Source of the DNA: Reticulascus tulasneorum
Lineage: Eukaryota > Ascomycota > Sordariomycetes > Glomerellales > Reticulascaceae
Reading direction: 5' to 3'
NCBI GenBank assembly: GCA_001557505.1
Contig: LSAX01000006.1
Span: 2,356,001 to 2,420,000 of the forward strand
Length of the DNA stretch: 64,000 bases
In this document: positions 56,993-64,000 of the stretch, piece by piece
How positions within the stretch are numbered: position 1 is the first letter of the stretch
How the letters are laid out: each line of letters starts with the position of its first letter
Position numbers and translations under genes: made by a program
The notes under the pieces: model-generated
Told to the model about the DNA's origin: nothing
Databases searched by the model: none
Seen by the model: the letters and a program-made list of their open reading frames with translations, nothing else

Positions 56993-58753
56993 CAGAATGT
57001 TTCCCAAAACGACTCGTCGTGCGCCAAAACCGACACTGTATCATACTATTTCTGAGGACCCGGGGAAGCTGGGAGCCGAGGCTTGTTTGGTTTCAAATGA
57101 AACAGCGGGGCTACGCCGCCAAAGCAAGACAAAAATAAGGGGATCGACACTTCTGAGGATGGGGAAGTGGGGAGAAGAGGAGGAAACAGCACAAAAGCTC
57201 GGCTGGGCAAAAAGGAAAGCTTGGGTATGCTGGCAATCCTCATTTTTACCAGTGGATGCAGAGATCTTCATCCTCACAGGGGAGGACAACGTTTGGGCAC
57301 TTCAATTATGATGGCCCAAGTACATTTAAGGGAATTATACAGGGCCAAAGTGCCTATTGGATGCGTGGGGCACCACAGCCATGATTTTATCGGAGCATAG
57401 AATCACAACGGGGTTGGCTTTACAGGGGTAGTGAACCACCATATGTACAGAACTGTATACTGCATGAATAATAAGATACCTACTTGAATCTTAATTCTTT
57501 TAGCACAGCTCCCGATCTGGCACAGTGGTCCGGAAACAGCAAACAGCGCGGCTGCTGGCTAGGCTTTTTTGCAGTTGGCGTTTCACTCGTACGTTTTTTT
57601 TGTGAGTCGTGGAGAGACGCGCATAAGAACCTGAAATTTCCTGGGGTTTGCGAGAGATTATTTCGGACGCATCTCCACTTGTGGTTCTTGATCCGGCGGC
57701 CCCGGCAGGCATCATGGCATCCATCTCGATCCCGTCCCTCATTTGGCGGCGACAGATCTAGCTATCATAGGCCCCCCTCCGACTCGGATTTCCGAGGGAC
57801 GATCGTTTTCATTACGCTCCTGCGACGATGTCTACTTGCACGTGCCTTGGTAATGGGTGCTTTTGAGGCGCGATCTGAGCGCGGCCCACAAAACGTGAAT
57901 TACTTGTGTCATGGCCCGTGCCCGCTACGCGTGCTTCCAAGATGAGCTTGTCTGGAAACACTGGACGTCCGCGACTCGATCAAGTTGATCTAGGATGATG
58001 CGTACCTGATGAGAAGACATTCTTTTTGGGGGGTATTTGCCGCTGCCAAGTGCTGCAACAGAGTTTGTTTTGAAAACATCAGCAGTGCCTGTCCTGGCCA
58101 ACGGTCGTGACTCTTGGCCATCCCGTGCTGACACCCGCTGCCTCATCCTCGCGAGGACCCCCCAGCTATCGTCACCCCGGTCCGTGGGAACCTTAACCTC
58201 GGCGCAAACACCCTGCGCATTTATCAATTAACATCAAATCTCCGCATTGGCGCTGACGGGATCTGGTGACAAGTCCGGGCAGGGCTGATGCTACACGCGG
58301 GGGAAGGAGCAACGTCTGCAGCACTGATTTCCGAGGCCATGTAGGTAGGTGGTTATGGGATCACGATAACAAAAGAGAGCCATCAATTTCCCATCTGCAT
58401 AGATTGAGTAGGGGCTCCGATATCACCAACCCAATTGAAAGGATAAAGTGAACTCCGGGCTGCTGAAATGTCAATTTAGTGTTTGCCAAGAAGCACAGGT
58501 CGCACACACCAAACATCGCACGTGCATCCGCATGTTCCACGACGGCAGTGATGTGCATTTCGTGGCAGAAACTTCTAGATGGCTAAATTAGGAAAACTTA
58601 ACATTGGCGCCTCCCTTTTATGGTTGATAAATTCGAATCTCTGACTACCCAGGTAAGATCTTTGAATGCCAAGCGAGATCTGTGCTATGCTTGGTAGGCG
58701 CGGGAGTGTGTGATCATGTTACTGACACAACGACTTCAACTGGAACGTCTCGG
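56993..58753. other. Intergenic, no gene recognised
   Basis: Short frames on both strands without motifs. It holds the 3' region of the acyltransferase gene. Confidence 0.6.
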
Positions 58754-59587
58754 TCAAGACTCTGTCGAAGTGCGGCGTTTCTTCGCTGGAGCCCGGCTAG
58801 CTGAGACCTCGGTCGAAGGCATCACGTCCTCCAACTCCCTCTTCAGTGCCGCCGTGTCTATAAGGGGGGACTCCCCGCGCTCAACAACGGCCTCGGATTT
58901 TACCCCTTTTCTCGTCTTCAGTGTATCAATCTCGGCCATTTTCTTCCGAAGCCATATTCTCAACTTCTTCTCCTGCTGAACATGCTGGCCAATACGTTCT
59001 TGGAGTCGGGCGTTCTCCGCTGTGAGACCAACCTTCTGCTCGACCAACTAGTAAATGTCCCTTCCCAGCATGTGGATTTCTTCATCCAGCTGTGCCATCT
59101 TCGTCTTGAGGATACAGTTGCGGTTCTTTGCAGGCCCCGAGTTATTCCGGTCTTCATTCTCGTCTTTGGGGTCCGATCCTTCCATTTCAGGTAGTAACGA
59201 CTTTTCGTAGCATGTGAGATGCTCGTTGGTGTCCAAGTCGGCGTACACTCCATCACAACACTGGTTGCCGATCTTCGTCAGCGAATTATCGAGTTGTGAC
59301 CAAAAACTGTGGCCAGTGCGATGAAAGTGCCGGAGACTAGTCATTGTTGCCACCTGCTGGGCGGTGTCGCCAATGTACGCCACCGAGAGTATAGAGATGC
59401 TCCTGAGACCTTTGAACGCAATCTCAATCATTCCATTGGGGGTATCGCATTGGGCTGGGACTTTTGAGTCTCTATGCTCGAGGAACTCATCAAGGTCAGG
59501 GCGAGAGCTGTATGGGAACTGAGCCGTATCTTTCAACTCTTCCAGCACCCTGGACCACCAGTCCCACGTGTCATCTGTGACTGGCAT
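58754..59587 (-). pseudogene. Coiled-coil protein gene interrupted by one in-frame TAG
   Basis: From the ATG at 59587 the frame runs 179 codons (MPVTDDTWDWWSRVLEEL...) to a TAG at 59050-59048. It then continues in the same frame for 97 more codons to the next stop. Heptad-like sequence runs across the stop: KMAQLDEEIHMLGRDIY before it, LVEQKVGLTAENARLQERIG after it, and then a basic tail (APAKKRRTS) resembling a nuclear localisation signal. No intron keeping both sides was found: nearby GT...AG pairs shift the frame. So this is either a recently broken gene, a stop that is read through, or a sequence error. The N-terminal part resembles no family I know. Function is unknown. Confidence 0.6.
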
Positions 59588-61678
59588 TGCAGTTGCTGAA
59601 ACGGGATGAATGATTTAGTCGTGTCCCAAAATTGGTGGTAAGGACTGGGCAAGTCGTACCTGATGAGCAATTGATCAAAAATGTTGTAATATCCGAGAAG
59701 ATGAGAGAAGACGGGGCGCAAATGCCACGTTGGACTACCGGAAGTTTCGCAAACTTTTAAATTGAGGCTAAATATTCAGAGGCCGACCATAGATTTCAAG
59801 ATTATGATCAAGCTGAGAGTACTCGAGCTTCTTGGGGTGTAGATGCCCACTGGATTCAAGTCTATGAGGTGATGAAATCGAGCACACTGAAGACAAAGGA
59901 CTAAATGAGCAAGAACCTATTATGGACTACTGTCTCATACCGTTCAAGTAGAAGACTTGTTCTCACAGCGAAATTTTCCCGTCAAAATGGGTTGGAGATT
60001 GGATAGGAGAGTGCTCTCTTTGGCACTAGCTGTGCTCTTTCCTGGCTCTCAACCTCTTCGTCTTCGAGAGTAAGTGGAAATGACATTTATGCAGTAGAAA
60101 TCATCCATCATTATTGTCAACAGTGATCAAATATGCAGATAATGCTGGTACCTGGTGCTGCAGGCTATGTTCCGCACCATCGAATGGAGAACTGCCAGTC
60201 CCGAATTCCAAGTGTCGCCACGCGAGGCAGAATTCTATTTCTCCGTTTACATGCGTACTATCGGCAGCCAGTACAAAACGCTTCGCTCTGATAGTCTGAG
60301 CCTGTTTGCATCGGCCTAGTTCCCACGTTTAACGAAGGCCTCCACTTCTATCCATAGTTCCCGTTACTTCGTTCTTACCTTCCAAAGCCAGTGGGCCATC
60401 ATAGCATGCTCTTCAGTTATCCTTCCACACTCGGCCTTCCTTCGTCCACAACCCCGAAAAGCCAACACTCAAGTGCGCAGGATATATTATACGATAGTGC
60501 TTCGCCTACAGAGCCGCAATGTCACTTGCACCTAATCCTCAGGCCCCAGAGTGTCATGTAACATGAGTATATATCTATACAATACAAGAACCGTCGAACT
60601 TGTCTGCATAACGTTGCTTGATAGCCAGTAGATTCTGCTTCCCAAGCAGTGATATGCCTCATGAACGTTCTTCTCATACATTCTCGACAGCGGAATAGCT
60701 AAGGTGGCATTGAGATCTGAATCAAAGCTGCGTTTGAGAAGTATGCTTGGTTCATTTCGTCCAAAGCGCGGCGTATCAGCAGAGGATCATCAGTGATGCT
60801 GGCTTGCCCCATTGGAAGTGACGCAAGAGTATGTTTGCCTCACAGCTAACGCGCCACATCCCCTTTCAATGTTAGAATGATAATCGTGTGACCATGATAG
60901 ATCATAGGTCGCGGAAAGCTGCAAGATGCGACGCTTTTAAGCCGTTCCAGCTTGTTATTGCCAATATGGGAGCAGCTCTCAGATCGGAATGCGGCAGTTT
61001 CCGGGGCAGTGAAATGTTGTGTAACTGAAGCCATGAACCTTATTATAAATGAGCAAATAAGGAGAGCCCGTCCGGCCTGGAGGGGGAAGCTTCCCCCAAA
61101 CTCCCCAGATATCAACATCCGCCCCTCCTTCTGCGAGATCAAATACACCTCCGCCAGCGGTCTCACTCACCACATGAAGGTGGGTTCATGTTTTGGTGCT
61201 CCCAAGCCGAACAGAAATTGCTCGAGCCATGACTGCACGACATAACCCCCGTCATCCTTTTCTTAGCCCCCGACCCATGTCCGTCCGTCAGGGAGAAGCA
61301 CATATTGCCAGCACAGTATATGGTTCGTGAAAAGTTCCGATCGAGCTGAAGGAGAGTGGGACGGCGCTCACGGCACCCTGAGGAGGCGGTGAAGATGTTG
61401 TGTAACTGAAGCCATGAACCTCATTATATATGAGGAAATCGAGTAGATCATTAATAGCCACGGGTGCCCCCAGTTTTCCAGGGATTCTGGGTGATTTTCC
61501 CATAACGAGCCTGAGTGCCTTGCTTTCCCGCCTTCAAATAACTCAGTATCTGACTCCACTTCCGATATGCATATCTCTCCCAATCTTATCTGGCATTAGA
61601 GAGTCGTTCACCCCGAGATACTGTTCGTTTCTCCAACCTCCAATTACCAGCTCGAGAGGAACCTTGAACTTGTGGACA
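59588..61678. other. Intergenic with a dispersed repeat
   Basis: No gene recognised. A pair of similar segments is listed at 61014-61440. Confidence 0.55.
61014..61440. repeat. Two copies of a 45-bp direct repeat
   Basis: The segment starting atgttgtgtaactgaagcca, with ATGAACC(T/C)(T)ATTATA(A/T)ATGAG following, occurs near 61014-61058 and again near 61394-61438, 380 bp apart, with a few differences. On the minus strand both encode IxRFMASVTQH. The remainder of the two copies diverges. They may be solo remains of a dispersed repeat or the ends of a small duplicated segment. Confidence 0.7.
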
Positions 61679-62146
61679 ATGGCAAAGAAAAAGTCCTTTG
61701 ACGTCAAGAAAGAAGCAAGGACATGCTTCGCATTTCCGTGGCTTCATCAAGAGGTTTCAAATGCGGTCTCTGGCAAAGTGCAATCGACATGGGTCAAACA
61801 AGAAGGCAAAATGTTTACCCAAGAGTACTCAACTTATGTGATGGGCAAATTTACATGCAACAATAAAGACTGTTCCAGGCCTGCCTGGAGCAGCAAGAAG
61901 GTGGCCATACGGATCAGGGGATATGCGAACAATGGTTACAACGCCGTCGTATTCAACCAGCGTTGCGAGTCCTGCAACTGGCTCGGCACCTTGGCACTTG
62001 ACAAGAAGTCGTACGTGGAGCGAGTCGCTTATAGACTCAAGAAGTGGGCTGGAATTCCGATGGAGCGGCAGCACTACACCCTCAAAGAAGGTTTGCCGCA
62101 CAAGAGTGAGCTCTGTGAGGGCTGTAAGCAAGGCTATTGTCAGTAA
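61679..62146 (+). CDS. 3CxxC-type zinc-finger protein
   Basis: A 155-residue, single-exon protein. The Met at 61679 is chosen because it begins directly before the conserved KKSFDVKKEA region; the frame is open further upstream but without similarity to anything. Motifs are CNNKDC (one residue longer than CxxC), CESC followed by NWLGTLALD, and PHKSELCEGCKQGYC at the C terminus, with a conserved WSSKKVAIRI strand and YVERVAYRLKKWAG helix between. This is the full zf-3CxxC domain and little else. Fungal members are common, small and uncharacterised; nucleic-acid or protein binding is only an inference. The protein looks intact. Confidence 0.85.
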   Translation: MAKKKSFDVKKEARTCFAFPWLHQEVSNAVSGKVQSTWVKQEGKMFTQEYSTYVMGKFTCNNKDCSRPAWSSKKVAIRIRGYANNGYNAVVFNQRCESCNWLGTLALDKKSYVERVAYRLKKWAGIPMERQHYTLKEGLPHKSELCEGCKQGYCQ

Positions 62147-64000
62147 CGCTACGGTTGTACTGGTACCTTCCGTAGATGGTGAAATCCTAACACCACGGCC
62201 GAACTGATTGAGAGAGTATGGTTAAGAGGAATGATGAACCTGTTGGGTACGGGTGTGGGAATCTGATACTATTATGTGCTAATGTTTGCTGACTTTGACG
62301 GCTCATGAAGATGATATTAAGTATAATCCACCTAGTTTACAAGATATGCTCTTTCTCTCCATGCAGACCTCAGATCAAGTTTCTTTCTAGTTCCTTCTAT
62401 ACTGAATTCATTCAGGCGACGCTCCCACCTTATCAAGGTGAATCTTGGTTTATTACGCATATATATATTGGTGTACGTCGCCCACAGGAGCGTTTGCTGT
62501 AGTATTTGTGATCTGGCTAATCTTTTTAGCAATTTCGTATGAAATGAGATCGGCGAGTGTCTCGCAGACCTTGGAAGCGGATTCACAGTGAGAGGGTACT
62601 AGGATCAAGACAGTAGTTATCACGGACTCCTGTCTGGTCCCCTACACCTGGCTTCCACTCCTGCGTCTTCTGCATGTCGAGCCATATGGGATGATACCAG
62701 AACCATGGAGAGGACTTACTCCGACCATTCGTTGTCGTTGACAGGAGGGTTATCACTATCATTCAAGTCTAGTGTCCTAATTAACCAGAATTATGAGTTA
62801 CCTATGCTGCTCTACTATCCAACCAAAGAAAGATCTCGACACGTTGAGAGAGCCCGTTAAGGTTCTGCCAACGAATCCTCAAGCACGGAATACATATCAT
62901 GCGAGTTCAAATTCAGCCGCCAACAAAATATGCTAGATGTCCCCCTATCCAATTTTGCGCAGCAATTATAGAGCTATTTCCTGGAAAGCTATGCAACGCT
63001 CGCTTGTCTTGTGTTTGAACAAGGTCAAGTCACATTACCTATCAAATTACAGAAACCCATCAACTATCACATCAGATCAGGTCACCATTGCGATGGAGTG
63101 CCGCGAGCAGAGTAGAGGTTTTAAACTTCAACTCTGCTCCAAGAGTTCAAGGGAACTTCGTGTCAGTCAGCTCTCCTTTTCATCCTGTCAATACACCGAT
63201 GAGTCTCCTGGGAGGCGACTGTTTTAGCCTGGGCTGCAATCAAGCCAAGCGAGAACAATATCCTGAAACATAGGAATCACGTTATCATGGTTGTTTTGGA
63301 TTGTATTGACCACCTTCCCACAATCTCCCCCGCCTAAGTGTGCTACCCTACATTAGTTCAGGTATGCAATCCGAGTCATTTGTCTTCACAGTTCGTTGCT
63401 TCACTCATACTATCATTAGCATGCACCGTGACAGCGGCCACCAGTCTGTCCGCAGCGCCGTTGTTTTCAACCAAAGATCTCAGCAGGTCCCATCTATTGT
63501 TCGCGTTGCCGATAGTCTCAAGGGAGGATTCGGCATATCCGGTTTATTCCTAATCCCGCCTGTTCCATGGATGCTACTAATTAATGTGGCGTTCTGCCGC
63601 GTGCTACCGCCTCGACGGGGTGACGTGGTTATGCTGTGGTCATGACATCTACTACAAAGTACCCTATGTCGGGCTTCCGAAAACGGCAGTCCTGTCAGCG
63701 AAATCGACACTAACAGCTGCAATAATTCCGTAATTCCGTGGTTCCCGATGATGTTACTATGTCGTGAGGACAAGCCTTCTGAGTGGTGCTCGTGCCGGCT
63801 TGGCGCTCATTCCTGGGATTCCCGGCGCATTGAACCGGGCGGACGTGTGACAGTGGCAATTACGTCATGGCTCAGCTGCCAAAAACAAAAAACACCAAAA
63901 AAAGAAGAAAAACGCAAAGGATCGCCGAATACACAAGACAGATGCTATAGTGAGGCTTTTGTTTGGCATGCAAATCCAGCACAAGTGCCTCGAGTGAACC
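62147..64000. other. Gene-poor right flank
   Basis: No gene recognised. A short frame at 63338-63553 has a signal-peptide-like stretch (VASLILSLACTVTAA) but no start context or continuation that I could support. Confidence 0.55.

Noticed and set aside
63338..63553. Signal-peptide-like short frame
   Set aside because: No credible start, splice or cysteine pattern follows; the stretch is short enough to be chance.

Overview
The window is nuclear DNA of a filamentous ascomycete (Pezizomycotina), most likely a Sordariomycete. The evidence is the gene content (psi-type fatty-acid dioxygenase, HET protein, NACHT/ankyrin NLR-like protein, LysM effector, killer-toxin-like chitinase, GT32 mannosyltransferase), introns of about 50-90 bp with GT...AG borders and CTNAC-like branch sites, and long intergenic spaces. 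I see no rRNA, tRNA or CRISPR array and no operons. Genus-level naming is not possible from sequence reading alone.

Layout. 1-2.3 kb: gene-poor, with a 12-bp tandem repeat and a possible coiled-coil coding remnant. 2.3-5.6 kb (-): a complete three-exon Ppo-type oxygenase (peroxidase plus P450). 6.7-8.5 kb (+): a DUF2235 alpha/beta hydrolase. 9.1-13.5 kb (+): a four-exon NLR-like protein (alpha/beta hydrolase, NACHT, ankyrins). 15.4-16.0 kb (-) and 17.9-18.6 kb (+): two small secreted cysteine-rich proteins, the second apparently with a 5-nt microexon. 19.2-31.2 kb: a chitin-centred block with a very large LysM/CBM18/GH18 chitinase (-), a divergently transcribed secreted partner (+), an ankyrin protein (+) and a five-unit LysM protein (+). 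31.9-34.1 kb (-): a HET-domain protein. 36.7-37.8 kb (-): a hypothetical protein with a Cys/His-rich C terminus. 38.6-40.9 kb (+): an Hsp70/actin-fold ATPase in six exons. 40.9-48.9 kb: gene-poor; it holds a four-exon small beta-rich protein (-) that no single long ORF reveals, and a 790-bp, almost perfectly palindromic transposon relic flanked by TA. 48.9-49.7 kb (-): an atypical SDR/NAD(P)-binding protein. 52.2-53.6 kb (-): an Och1-like GT32 mannosyltransferase with a Lys/Glu-rich tail. 55.5-57.0 kb (+): an acyltransferase-3 membrane protein. 58.8-59.6 kb (-): a coiled-coil gene broken by one in-frame TAG. 61.7-62.1 kb (+): a 3CxxC zinc-finger protein. The rest is intergenic.

Functional picture. 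Two themes stand out. One is chitin: a chitinase of the zymocin-alpha-like type, its divergent secreted neighbour and a multi-LysM protein fit attack on, or protection of, fungal cell walls. The other is non-self recognition and programmed death: the NLR-like protein with a hydrolase effector domain, the neighbouring DUF2235 hydrolase and the HET protein. The Ppo oxygenase would make oxylipin signals for development. Exon boundaries are my own splice-site readings, chosen so that reading frame and family motifs stay continuous; they have not been tested against transcripts.
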